Below are positions 1-9,600 of a stretch of DNA of 64,000 nt, in pieces; the first letter of the stretch is position 1; the number at the start of each line of letters is the position of its first letter. The notes under the pieces are model-generated. The model was given only the letters and a program-made list of their open reading frames with translations. It did not search any database and had not been told where the DNA came from. The stretch covers positions 248,001 through 312,000 of the forward strand of contig JAILXW010000002.1 of the NCBI GenBank assembly GCA_045430305.1, written 5' to 3'. This DNA comes from Agarilytica sp045430305. Lineage in GTDB: Bacteria; Pseudomonadota; Gammaproteobacteria; Pseudomonadales; Cellvibrionaceae. The position numbers and the translations under genes were made by a program.

Positions 1-322
1 CGTATTCGATAATGTTGTGATTAAGTGCATTTTCCATAATGGCGCTGCCACCATCTACATTCTTTGACATGATGGCAACAAGCACCCATATAAGGCCTGC
101 GGCAAGTAGCACGGGTTTGGACTTTCTCAGATGAATAAACTCTTCAGCAATAACGAGCGCATAGGCAAAAACAAATATGCCTATCGCACAAAATGCCAGA
201 AAGTGTGAGGTTGAATTGAGGTTTGCCCCTTCTACCGAGGCAAAAGGCGCTGATGCGTGAGGCGCGCTGGCAAAGGCAAATGCCGGAAGCAGCGAAGCAA
301 AAATAAGACTTAAGTACTTCAA
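1..322 (-). CDS. nhaD: Na+/H+ antiporter, NhaD type (N-terminal part, cut by window edge)
   Basis: Only the first 107 codons are visible; the gene runs off the left edge. It begins at TTG 322 with GGAG eight bases upstream, and no ATG fits this frame. The N-terminus is hydrophobic (about residues 3-18), as in NhaD proteins with a cleaved leader. A membrane segment containing AIGIFVFAYALVIAEE follows, then EEFIHLRKSKP and a second hydrophobic stretch, ending near ALNHNIIEY. The EEF-HLRKSKP signature is what I recall of NhaD antiporters, which exchange Na+ or Li+ for protons across the inner membrane. It is read divergently from the yjdM-like gene. The family call is by recognition; no database search was possible. 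Confidence 0.82.
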   Translation of the reverse strand, partial: MKYLSLIFASLLPAFAFASAPHASAPFASVEGANLNSTSHFLAFCAIGIFVFAYALVIAEEFIHLRKSKPVLLAAGLIWVLVAIMSKNVDGGSAIMENALNHNIIEY

Positions 323-534
323 GGTTATATCTCCGAAAAATGTTTAAAGCTGTACATGCTCGCGAATATCTGCGGCCCCTTCCGCGGGGCAGACTAGATT
401 CGTGCACGATCAACGCGCAGGCGAGCAAAAACCAAACAGATATTCTGCTTGGCCGTGTGTATTAGTGTGCTGGTGTTATTATGCGGGCGACGAGAGGCGG
501 AATAAGGCCTTGAGGTATCGCGGATTTTGCGCGC

Positions 535-562
535 ATTATACCCATTCGCTGGGTGTAAACAA
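535..562 (-). promoter_or_regulatory. Candidate sigma-70 promoter for nhaD
   Basis: On the minus strand a perfect TATAAT (-10, plus coordinates 535-540) is preceded by TTGTTT (557-562) with a 16-base spacer. It points towards nhaD and implies a leader of roughly 205 nt. The -35 box is poor, so an activator may be needed. Confidence 0.5.
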
Positions 563-611
563 GCGCCAAACGGCAAGCTAAGTGCTTGTTTTATTCGTAG
601 AAATTGTTCTT

Positions 612-625
612 TTGATCTTTATCAA
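612..625. promoter_or_regulatory. FNR/Anr-type box
   Basis: TTGAT-N4-ATCAA is a perfect match to the FNR/Anr consensus palindrome. It lies about 75 bp upstream of the nhaD -10 box and 95 bp upstream of the yjdM start, so either gene could be the target. Assignment is by motif only. Confidence 0.5.
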
Positions 626-719
626 TTAAGCGCCGTAACACGAAAGAAAAGGGCCTGCATGAGCCATTTTCTGATGATGTTAGATAGAATGTGTGAGCAT
701 AATTTTGGAGTAGTAAAAG

Positions 720-1058
720 ATGTCAGATTTACCACCGTGCCCACAGTGTGGCTCAGAATATAGTTATCAAGATCAAGCCTTATTGATTTGCCCTGAATGC
801 GCTCATGAATGGTCCCTAGAGGCTCAGGCGAAAGAAAGCGAAGAAACACAAATCTGTGATGTAAACGGTAACCCCCTCAGCGATGGTGATTCGGTTACTG
901 TGATAAAAGACCTAAAAGTAAAAGGAAGTTCTTCGGTAGTGAAAGTCGGAACGAAAGTAAAAAACATTCGTTTGGTCGAAGGGGATCACGACATTGACTG
1001 CAAGATAGACGGAATTGGTGCGATGAAACTCAAATCAGAGTTTGTAAAAAAAGCATAA
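720..1058 (+). CDS. yjdM: YjdM/PhnA-family zinc-ribbon protein
   Basis: The protein has 112 aa, the usual length of the YjdM (old name PhnA) family. An N-terminal zinc ribbon has two CxxC knuckles, Cys7/Cys10 (CPQC) and Cys24/Cys27 (CPEC), followed by AHEWS. The C-terminal half (about 45-112) is the small beta-rich YjdM domain with DVNGNPLSDGDSVTVIKDLKVKG. The old name PhnA links it to phosphonate use, but that role is not established and the protein is not the phosphonoacetate hydrolase of the same name. The start is ATG 720 with GGAG nine bases upstream. It is a single gene with its own terminator. Its molecular function remains unknown. Confidence 0.9.
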   Translation: MSDLPPCPQCGSEYSYQDQALLICPECAHEWSLEAQAKESEETQICDVNGNPLSDGDSVTVIKDLKVKGSSSVVKVGTKVKNIRLVEGDHDIDCKIDGIGAMKLKSEFVKKA

Positions 1059-1092
1059 GAAGGGTTAAGAAAAACTTAAGAAATAGCAGGAA

Positions 1093-1122
1093 CAAAAAAG
1101 GCCTGCATGTGCAGGCCTGTTT
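1093..1122. terminator. Bidirectional intrinsic terminator between yjdM and protease gene 1
   Basis: A 9-bp perfect stem AGGCCTGCA/TGCAGGCCT (1099-1107 and 1110-1118) is flanked by A6 on the left and a short T-rich stretch on the right. It can end the convergent transcripts of yjdM and the first protease gene, with the stronger U-tract in the minus-strand transcript. Confidence 0.8.
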
Positions 1123-1150
1123 CTAAAGGGTAGTTTAGGCGTAACAGGTT

Positions 1151-4100
1151 TTAGTTACAGCTGCTTACTTGGTTCCAATTACCAGGAGCGCTTTCTTCTA
1201 TTGCCATTACAGTATTGGCATCGTTGAAGGTGCTACCCAAATAGGTACCTGTGCCGGTCGAATAATAAGAATAATATTGTTCGTAGACGCGTCCAGCGAT
1301 GACATGTTCTGATAAAGTTGTTTCAAAACATGCGGGGCCGTCAATTACCTCTACTGTGCGTATGGCTTCATTAGCCGGGTTGCCAGCAGTGTCTATTACG
1401 TTATAACGCAACAAATAGCTACCTGCGATACTGGTATCAACGCTGCCGGTGACCACGATTCTACTCGTAATATCACCATCCACATCGTCAAGGGCAGTCG
1501 CACCAGGGTCAATAAATTCACTGTTGATATCGACGGTCATAGTTGCGCCGCCAATCAAAGTAATGGTGGGTGCAACGACATCACCCACCACATTCACCGT
1601 TCGGGTAGCACTTGCAGGGTTGCCAGCTGCATCGCTAACGGAATATGTTAAGACATATTGCCCTTCAATAAATATATTCACCTCACCGGTGATGACAATG
1701 CTCGCACTGAGATCACCATCAACATTATCAATGGCGGTTGCATTTTCTTCTATATATTCAGAACCGACAAGAAGGTTCATCGGGTTATCTCCCAAGAGTG
1801 TAATAACTGGCGCTACAGTGTCTGGCGTCACTATCACCGTACGTGTTTGGGGTATCGCTTGGTTGCCCGCAGCATCAACTGCGTTGTAAGTGATTAGGTA
1901 AGTGCCTTCGTTAGAAGTGTCTACCTCTTCCACGCCAGTTGCCGTGACGGGAACACTTCCGTCTACGTTGTCAGTGGCGCTTGCACCCGAATCAATAAAC
2001 GCTTCACCAATGGAAATTTCTTGGGGGTTATTGCCGAGTACTGTAATGACGGGGGGCGTTGTATCAACTGTGGGGCACTCGGTTATTAATTCGAAATAAC
2101 CTGGGCTGCTTTCTAACAATGCTGTAATTTCATTGGCACCCGAACCTAAGTTATCACCTGAACCAACTGCACTGTAAGTGGTAGAAGGGTTGTAACAATT
2201 ACCCAAAAACTCAAATTGACACACAGTGGTCGCAGTTGCGCGGCCTAGGTCGACATGTTCCGTGTTCGCGTTTTCATAACATGCTTGTGTTTGCTCAATC
2301 GTAAATGAGCTTGTTTCCACTACACTTTGATTTCCATACAGATCTAGCACGTATACATATACGTTGTGATTACCAGCAGACAGATTCGAAAGGTTTATGC
2401 TAAACACGCCAGGCGGTGATTGTTCGGTGTAGCGAACGTAGCTACCCGAATCGACGGCAACATAGGCACTCTGTAAATCATCGTCTGCATCGGAAGCCGT
2501 AACCGTTATTGTTGCATTGGTTTCATTTGTTGAAATTTGAACACCTTCAAGGTTTGGCGCCGTACCCGGGTCTAATTCAAATTCGAGTATTACTTGTTCA
2601 CTTTGATTGCCACGAGCATCTTCAGCATAGATAACTGCTGTATGGCTGCCATTTTCTACGTCTAATAATACAGTGCTCCATACTTCGGTACCGTTGAGGC
2701 GAACCGCTGAACGATCATCCAATTGAATATAAATATTGGCGAGATCACCATTTTGATCTTCGGCTTCGCCGCTCACGGTTAAACTGCGTAAATCTAAACT
2801 ATAACTAATGTTGTGAAGGCTTGGCGCTACTTCGCGATCGATTTGAAAATCAATGAGTTCGGTAGCGCTGACGCGGCCGCCAGAATCGGTTGCTCTAACT
2901 TCATAGCTATAAATGTTGTTTGGTAATTCGCCGAGCAATATTTGGTAATTATTGTAGTCGTCGATTTTTTCCAATACCTGCCATTCGGTGCTTCCAGTTT
3001 CGCGAGTTTCAACTAACACTACGTCGCCGTCATAGTCTGTGGCTCGCGCAGAAATAACGACAGAATTAAATTGGGTTTCAAAATACCCGTAAGCAGAATC
3101 GATGATTGGAGTATAACCTTCGTCGATAACAGTAAATTGTGTTTCGCACAGACCTTCAAGGCTTGTGGTATCAACTACGCGGCCTTGAATTGTAAACTCG
3201 CCAATACCCGGTATGGGAATGATGCCGCCCGCAATGGTATTCGGCCATGTTTGCATCCACTCTTCTTGTGATGCTTCTTTGGCGAACATTTGTGACTGGT
3301 TGCCATTGGGGTCTGATGTAGAAAAGAAGTAGCGTAAATTACCTTCATACTTTTCGATTTCAACAAATTCACAGCTAGGTGCTTCGTCGCCATTGGGGTA
3401 TTCGGCAATATACGTTGCTGTGCCGCAATCTGTGATAAGGTTTGTGCTGTCTATTGCACGCACATCGATAGTTGTAATGCTGTTGTTGGGCGCAATAAAA
3501 CCTTCGATGGCTCGCGTAAACACGGGGCGATATGTTAAGCGGTCGTAGCTTTCAAGTATGTTCCAGTCGCCGTTATTAAGGCGGTATTCAAGCACTACGT
3601 CACTGCCATTTTCGTCTGAAACTAACCCAGTAAGTTCAACTTCTCCGGCAAGGCCTGAAGTGGATGGGATCGCATCAGCGAAAGTACATTCAGGTGCAAT
3701 ACCGGGAACGATTTCAACTTCGAGTGTAATCACATTGCTAAATTGATTACTTTCATCAACGCCTGCAAGATGAATGATGTGCGCACCTAAAGGTACGTTG
3801 TTTATTTCGAGAGACCAATAGCGGCTCTGAATAGGAATAGGTAGCCACTCTCCGGTTTCGGGGTTACCTTCGCCGTCAATTTGGTAGCGTATTTCAGTAA
3901 CATCACTATCAGGGTCGGTATAGCGGCCTGAGATTAAAACCGTGTTATCGAAAACTTGAGCGGGGTCATCTGCTTCAATCGTCGGCGGTAGGCCGAGTTC
4001 ATGATTAAAAGCTAAAGAAAAGGTAAAGCTATCACCAGTAGAATCTGTAGTGCGAAAGTCAAAATTGACTTCACCATATTCTGTATTGGGAGCTTCTACT

Positions 4101-5788
4101 TCAAAGTTGCCTTCGGTAAGTGTTGCCGTTGCCCAAGTTTCTACGGAACTTGCTTTGACTTCAACGCTAACAACCTCGTCGTTATTTGCGTCAAATACTT
4201 CACCGCTAAATAAGATAGAAGCGGCTTGTTGCTCCATCTGGATGTTTTGAATTTCCGGTGCAAAGGATATTTCTCCCGCAGAGCCATCGCAGTTATTTGT
4301 TAGAGAAAAATACCCAGCAGGGTCTTCGTGAAGTGTTGATACACTGTCTCCGTTATTCGTTCCGAGTGCATCACTAGAGCCTACTGCAAAATAGTTGGTG
4401 TCCGTTCTAGATTGGTAGCAATTGCCAAAAAACTCTAATGTACATACGGTTTCAGTTTCCGTGAACGCGCGGTTGGCGTTTACGTGTTCATCATTGGTTG
4501 CGGTATATTCGTTACAGTAAGGGGTGATGCTTGGTAGATAGCCGGCCACTTCGCCCACGCGAATTTTTAATACGCGTGCGTTGTCTGCAGTGTCTTCATC
4601 GCCAAGAGGTAACGCATTGTGGGTTAATAAGGGTGAGGTAAAATATGGTACGCGCCCACAGCCACCACCTGGACATTGGTAACTCATTACCGTTCGCCAA
4701 AAAGGTTCTTGGGTATTGTTGTAAATGCCGTAGCCAAAAGAATAATAGAAGTTGGTACCGTTCTCGATGTCATGTTGAGCACCGAAATTATGGCCTAGCT
4801 CATGAATTGGTGTGTAAGTAGTCATGCAGCCGGTGAACGCTGCGCTAAAAGCCCAATCTACCGCTGCATCTAAATATGCCACGCCGCAGTAATTGTTAGA
4901 GTCTGAAACAATCATCACCATGTCGGCGCCAACTTCGGCACGACGGGCATGAATTTCATCCATGTAGCCGTCTGCCGGGTCACGCAAGCGGCCCAAATCA
5001 GTCGTTAAATTTCCGTCTTCCACGTAGTCCGTATAGTAGGTTTCTACAGAGCGTAAACGCGCGGGGATTAATGAATTTTCTAATACATCGTTGCCGATGG
5101 TGATCATGGTTTCAATGTTGGCGCGTTCGTCTGTAATTTCTGCAACACGATCGGTGACCACAAACATAATATCGATCGTGTAAGGGGCTGCTAAAGTTGC
5201 AGGCGAAATACCGTCGCGAATGCCTCCAACGGGAGGGGCTGCCTGTGGTTCTTGTGAATCATTGCCGGGAAGTATTTCCCCTTCGTTATCAAACTCTTCG
5301 GCGTTTGAGCGAACAAAAAGTTGCCCTCCTGCGCCATCCGGATAAATTTGAATCACTTCATCTTTGGTATTGATCACTCCGGTGACTTCGCCATCACTTT
5401 CGACAAAGTAGGCGCGTCCATGGATTGCTGTTTCGAACCCGTAAGGATCTAGGAATACCACATCGCCGATCCAGTTCTGGCCGCCGATTTGATTAATGAT
5501 AGTTTTTTCTTTAACGGCAAAAAGATCATTTAAGCCGGGAAGTTCCAAAACAAAATCGCTGGAGCTTAATAGTGTGTCAGTATCAATATTGATAGGTGTT
5601 GCGGGTTTATCAAAATACGAGTGTACTGAATTCGAATCGCTGGCAGTAACTGTAATGACATTTTGGGTAAAGTTTTGTGTTTCCGATTTTTCAAGAAAAT
5701 CGTCGTAGTGTGTTTGCGAAAATACATTGGGTGATAGTGCTGTGCCAATCAATGCAGCACATGCTAACCACTTATTAAAATGTTTCAT
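1151..5788 (-). CDS. Secreted metzincin metalloprotease with Ig-like repeats (array gene 1)
   Basis: Reprolysin-like zinc endopeptidase of 1545 aa, predicted to be exported by Sec and to cut extracellular protein. Visible parts in order: signal peptide about 1-25 (ends VFSQ); Cys-free pro-region to about 200; peptidase about 202-410 with HELGHNFGAQHD (zinc ligands His329, His333, His339; Glu330 catalytic) and Met-turn VMSY near Met368. Then come a Cys-flanked module, seven Ig-like repeats of about 95 aa, a second module, three DUF5011-like Ig domains and a C-terminal module of the YYSYYSTGT type. ATG 5788 is preferred over the in-frame TTG 5863: AGGA lies eight bases before it and the signal peptide then aligns with the paralogues. 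Its modules carry the FGNC/LGNC loop insert. Substrate is unknown. Confidence 0.9.
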   Translation of the reverse strand: MKHFNKWLACAALIGTALSPNVFSQTHYDDFLEKSETQNFTQNVITVTASDSNSVHSYFDKPATPINIDTDTLLSSSDFVLELPGLNDLFAVKEKTIINQIGGQNWIGDVVFLDPYGFETAIHGRAYFVESDGEVTGVINTKDEVIQIYPDGAGGQLFVRSNAEEFDNEGEILPGNDSQEPQAAPPVGGIRDGISPATLAAPYTIDIMFVVTDRVAEITDERANIETMITIGNDVLENSLIPARLRSVETYYTDYVEDGNLTTDLGRLRDPADGYMDEIHARRAEVGADMVMIVSDSNNYCGVAYLDAAVDWAFSAAFTGCMTTYTPIHELGHNFGAQHDIENGTNFYYSFGYGIYNNTQEPFWRTVMSYQCPGGGCGRVPYFTSPLLTHNALPLGDEDTADNARVLKIRVGEVAGYLPSITPYCNEYTATNDEHVNANRAFTETETVCTLEFFGNCYQSRTDTNYFAVGSSDALGTNNGDSVSTLHEDPAGYFSLTNNCDGSAGEISFAPEIQNIQMEQQAASILFSGEVFDANNDEVVSVEVKASSVETWATATLTEGNFEVEAPNTEYGEVNFDFRTTDSTGDSFTFSLAFNHELGLPPTIEADDPAQVFDNTVLISGRYTDPDSDVTEIRYQIDGEGNPETGEWLPIPIQSRYWSLEINNVPLGAHIIHLAGVDESNQFSNVITLEVEIVPGIAPECTFADAIPSTSGLAGEVELTGLVSDENGSDVVLEYRLNNGDWNILESYDRLTYRPVFTRAIEGFIAPNNSITTIDVRAIDSTNLITDCGTATYIAEYPNGDEAPSCEFVEIEKYEGNLRYFFSTSDPNGNQSQMFAKEASQEEWMQTWPNTIAGGIIPIPGIGEFTIQGRVVDTTSLEGLCETQFTVIDEGYTPIIDSAYGYFETQFNSVVISARATDYDGDVVLVETRETGSTEWQVLEKIDDYNNYQILLGELPNNIYSYEVRATDSGGRVSATELIDFQIDREVAPSLHNISYSLDLRSLTVSGEAEDQNGDLANIYIQLDDRSAVRLNGTEVWSTVLLDVENGSHTAVIYAEDARGNQSEQVILEFELDPGTAPNLEGVQISTNETNATITVTASDADDDLQSAYVAVDSGSYVRYTEQSPPGVFSINLSNLSAGNHNVYVYVLDLYGNQSVVETSSFTIEQTQACYENANTEHVDLGRATATTVCQFEFLGNCYNPSTTYSAVGSGDNLGSGANEITALLESSPGYFELITECPTVDTTPPVITVLGNNPQEISIGEAFIDSGASATDNVDGSVPVTATGVEEVDTSNEGTYLITYNAVDAAGNQAIPQTRTVIVTPDTVAPVITLLGDNPMNLLVGSEYIEENATAIDNVDGDLSASIVITGEVNIFIEGQYVLTYSVSDAAGNPASATRTVNVVGDVVAPTITLIGGATMTVDINSEFIDPGATALDDVDGDITSRIVVTGSVDTSIAGSYLLRYNVIDTAGNPANEAIRTVEVIDGPACFETTLSEHVIAGRVYEQYYSYYSTGTGTYLGSTFNDANTVMAIEESAPGNWNQVSSCN

Positions 5789-6691
5789 TCCTTCTGTCCT
5801 AGTCAAAGAATAAAGCGCAAGACAAAGTGAAAGTCTATTCACGTTGTCGCCCCCCGAGAACAACTAGTATTAGCCCAAAGCGCTAGAGTTATCGGTATTA
5901 AATTGATTTATAAAGTTTGCAGGCGGAGTTATCTGTACCAGCGACTAACCGCGACCTTGCTTGTAGACACTCTTGAAATGAGTGTTTTATTTTTGATAGG
6001 TTATTTTTATGAAGTGAAGCCCTAAATAAATGTACGCTGTTTTATATCAACAACATTGCATATTATTTAGGGAGTGACACGGTACCAAATTGCGGTACAA
6101 AAGGCGTTGTCACCTATATCCTTAAATCCGTTTTAGACCTAAAAACGTGTTTCAGATCTGAGCTGCCAATTGTTTTTTCGGCAGTATCAACTTGTGCCTT
6201 AAAGTTTAACATTCAAATAAAACGTAGAGTGTGATCAATTCGAAATAAGATTAAAGAAATTTCTTATATATAATAGATTTCCAAAAATCGTGTAAAAAGT
6301 GTTAGCTGATCGACATTCTGTTGCGAGAATTACGTGCCAAAACAAGCTAAATCGCACTTTAATGCAAGCATTTGAAGGCCGCTTAACAAAGCGCGTCAAG
6401 GTATTCGATTTAGCTGTTTAAGCGTTAAAGCTCAGTTGGTTTCTATGATACCCTCACAAAGTCAACACCATTTTACTTAAGGGCGCGATTGGTGAGTGTG
6501 ATGCACGACAAGAAGAGTAAAACCCTTGAGTCATTCCTTTACTTTGTTGATATTGGTCAAGCCAAATGAGACTGTCACTGGCTCGAGGGAACAAAAAAGC
6601 CCACCGAAGTGGGCTTTGATTGAAACGATTATTTAGAGGTTTGTTGCCTAGAGGCCAGCTTCGCAGAACCTAGAAGAACGAAAATAAGATT
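5789..6691. other. Intergenic region, upstream of protease 1 and downstream of protease 2
   Basis: The 903 bp contain a leader inverted repeat ACACTC-N7-GAGTGT at 5967-5985, 179 bp before the start of gene 1 and followed by TTTTATTTTT. This corresponds in position to the ACGCTT/AAGCGT repeat of the other genes. The terminator of gene 2 lies at 6593-6617. A degenerate CRP-like TGTGATCAATTCGAAA occurs near 6231. The rest is AT-rich with no recognisable gene. Confidence 0.55.
6593..6617 (-). terminator. Intrinsic terminator of protease gene 2
   Basis: The stem AAAGCCCAC/GTGGGCTTT (6596-6604, 6609-6617) has loop CGAA and is followed on the minus strand by a U-tract. It lies 75 bp downstream of the stop codon. 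Confidence 0.85.
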
Positions 6692-9600
6692 CTAGTTGCA
6701 CGAGCTCACCTCACTCCAGTTGCCAGGGCTAGTTTCTTCAAGTGAAATCACTTTATCTGGGTCGTTAAAGGTGCTTCCCAAATAAGTCGCGGTTCCTGTT
6801 GCGTAGTACGAGAAGTATTGCTCGTAAGCGCGGCCTGCATTCACATGTTCTGTCAATGTTGAGGTGACACATGTGGAAATTGGTTCGTCGACGACCTCTA
6901 CGGTTACCACAACTTCATCTGCGGCATTACCGGCGGCATCGGTCACGTTGTAGTACAAGTAGTAGGTGCCAACCGTTGCTGTATCGACACTACCGGTCAC
7001 CACAACATTCATAGAAATGTCGCCATCAACATTGTCTGTTGCTTGCGCAGAAGGGTTCGAGAAAGGATCATTCAGTACAACTTCATATGTTAAACCTGTA
7101 GGAATAGTTATTTCGGGCTTAACGTCATCGGCAACCACATTTACTGTCCGTGTTACAGGTACTGCAGAATTACCAGAACTATCTGTCGCGCGATACGTGA
7201 CGATGTAGCTACCAATAATGGAAGTATCTACATCGCCAGAAATATCGGTAACTGTGAATGTACCGTCGATATTGTCTTCCGCAGTAGCACCAAGTTCTTG
7301 GTAAGTTTGACCTTGGTAAACAGTGAGTGGGTTAGCACCGTTCAAAGTAATAACCGGAGGCGTTGTATCGTTACATGCGCCCAGTTCGTAGTAGCCCTCA
7401 CTGGTTTCTCGCAAGCTGTTTACGGTTGAGCCACTTGTCCCCATATTGTCATCAGAGCCATTTGCATACCACGTTGTCGTGATAGTGCCATAACAGATAC
7501 CAAAGAATTCAAATGAACATTCTTCTTCTGAGTAGGCGCGCCCCGCTGCTTCATGGTTTGCGTTGGTGTCTTCAAAGCAGGGTGTTTGTTCAATGATTTC
7601 AAAATCGAGCGTGTAGATGTCACTTCGGTTATTGAACTCGTCAATCGCTTCAAAAGTAGCCGTATGAGAACCCACCGTTAAAGGTGCAATTATCACATCC
7701 CACTCGTAGGTACCATTGACGTAAGAGCCTCTAGAGACACCGTCGACGGTCACGTGCAACGTTAGGTCATCGCCATCTACATCATCTGCAGTAACATGAA
7801 ATACTACAGTGTTGGGTAACTGTTCAAACGTTGCGCTAGTAATGACTGGCGCTTCCCCGCTATCAATATTGAAATTGATGAATTGGCTTTCGCTGCGAAG
7901 ATTGTAAGTATCTTCCACATAAACCTCGAGAGTGTGATCTCCATTGGTAAGATCAAAAATTCTGATTTCGAACTCTGGATCACTTTCCCAAAAAGATTGC
8001 CACTCTTGGTCGTCTAGTTTGTACCAAACATAACGAGCGTTATTGTTTGGATCATACATTGTGCCTTGGACTACAAGTGTGCGAGAAAATAGCTGGTAAG
8101 TTAGGCTGTCGATTGTTGGTGGTTCTTCACGTTCGATGTTCATTTCAAAGGTGTAAATCTCACTATATCGACCACCGGCATCCAATGCGCGCGCTTCGTA
8201 AAAGTACTGGCCGTTTTCGAGTAAGCCGAGATCGACAGTCCAGCGGCGTTGCCATACATCTTCAGGGTCTTTGGTTGCGGTTAGCCAGATTGGAGAGCCA
8301 GCTTCACGAAATTCCACCGTGAAAATATCGCCGTCGTCGTCGCGCACAGTTGTTTGGCCAATTACGGTATCGTTTTCAATGTCGTATGCCCCGGAAGCGT
8401 ATTCAACTACGGGTGCTCTTGATTCATCGACTACTGTGTAAGTCGCTTCACAGTGACCTTCTAAACCGTCCACATCAACTACACGGCCTTGAACAGTGGT
8501 TTCGCCAAATCCTGGAATCGGAACGCCATTCGATGTGATTGGGCCGGGCCAGGTTTGAATCCACTCGGTCATTTCAACGGTTTTTCCATATACCTGGTTA
8601 AAGTTTCCGTTTGGATCAGAAGCTGACATGAAAAAACGAATCAACCCATCGCCTTGGAAAATATCAAAGATCTCACAGCTTGGTGCCAAATTTTCACTTG
8701 GGTAATCGATGGTGATGATTTGTGTTCCACAATCAGTTTGCATACCACTTAAATCGGTGGCGCGCACATCGATCGATAAATATGTGCCATCGGCATAGGC
8801 TTCTGGTAAACGGTAATACCACGCGTTACGATTGCTAGAAGAGCTTAGTGACCCAAGTTCGATCCAGGGGCCGAAGTTAACACGTGCTTCGAGTGCGATA
8901 TCACTAGAGTTTGCGTCGTAGGCGATACCTACAATGTCAACTTCGCCTTGGTTTTGTGAAATAGATGCTGAGGCGCCTCCAAATATACATTCAGGCGCTT
9001 GAGGTGGAAGCACTTCGAAATCAACCGTTAGTACATTAGATCGCTGTGCTGTTTGGTCTTCTCCGTAAATGTGGATGGTGTGGCTGCCAGTACTAAGATC
9101 GCTAACGGAAACCTCCCAATAACTGCTCTCTACTGGGTAACTTGTCCAGTCGCCTTGTTCTGGGTCGCCGGCTCCATCTATTTGATAGAAAAGTAATTCG
9201 ACTTCATTATCTGGGTCGATGCTCTCACCAAAAACAGAAACGGTATTCTCGACAACTCGGGAACTGTTTAGCGAGAGAACGGGGGCTTCACCAATGTCTA
9301 TATCGAAAGTCGTTGTGAACTCGAAGATGTCACCGTTTGCATCTTCTGTTTGAAAATCAATACTGGTATTCCCAGACAGTTCTGCGAAGAACGCAACATT
9401 GAACGATCCATTGTCGATTGTACTTTCTGTCCAGGAGCCCACGTCGGTTTCACGAGCTCTAACGGCGACAATGCTGTCTGCGTTCGCATCAAAGACTTCA
9501 CCCTCAATCTGCAGGCCAAGCGAAATCGGCGTGACTACAAAATTTTGTAACTCTGGCGCGAATGCACTTTCTGTCACAGTTGTGCCGCAGTTTCCGGGGG

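Larger units (their letters stand above)
323..719. other. Divergent intergenic region between nhaD and yjdM
   Basis: This 397-bp stretch holds the nhaD promoter, an FNR-type box, and a GC-rich inverted repeat GCCCC-N6-GGGGC at 374-389 that would lie in the nhaD leader (about 205 nt long). I saw no convincing ORF in it. Confidence 0.6.

Noticed and set aside
6421..6540. Possible small RNA or gene remnant between proteases 1 and 2
   Set aside because: No stable fold, promoter or protein similarity that I could see by eye.
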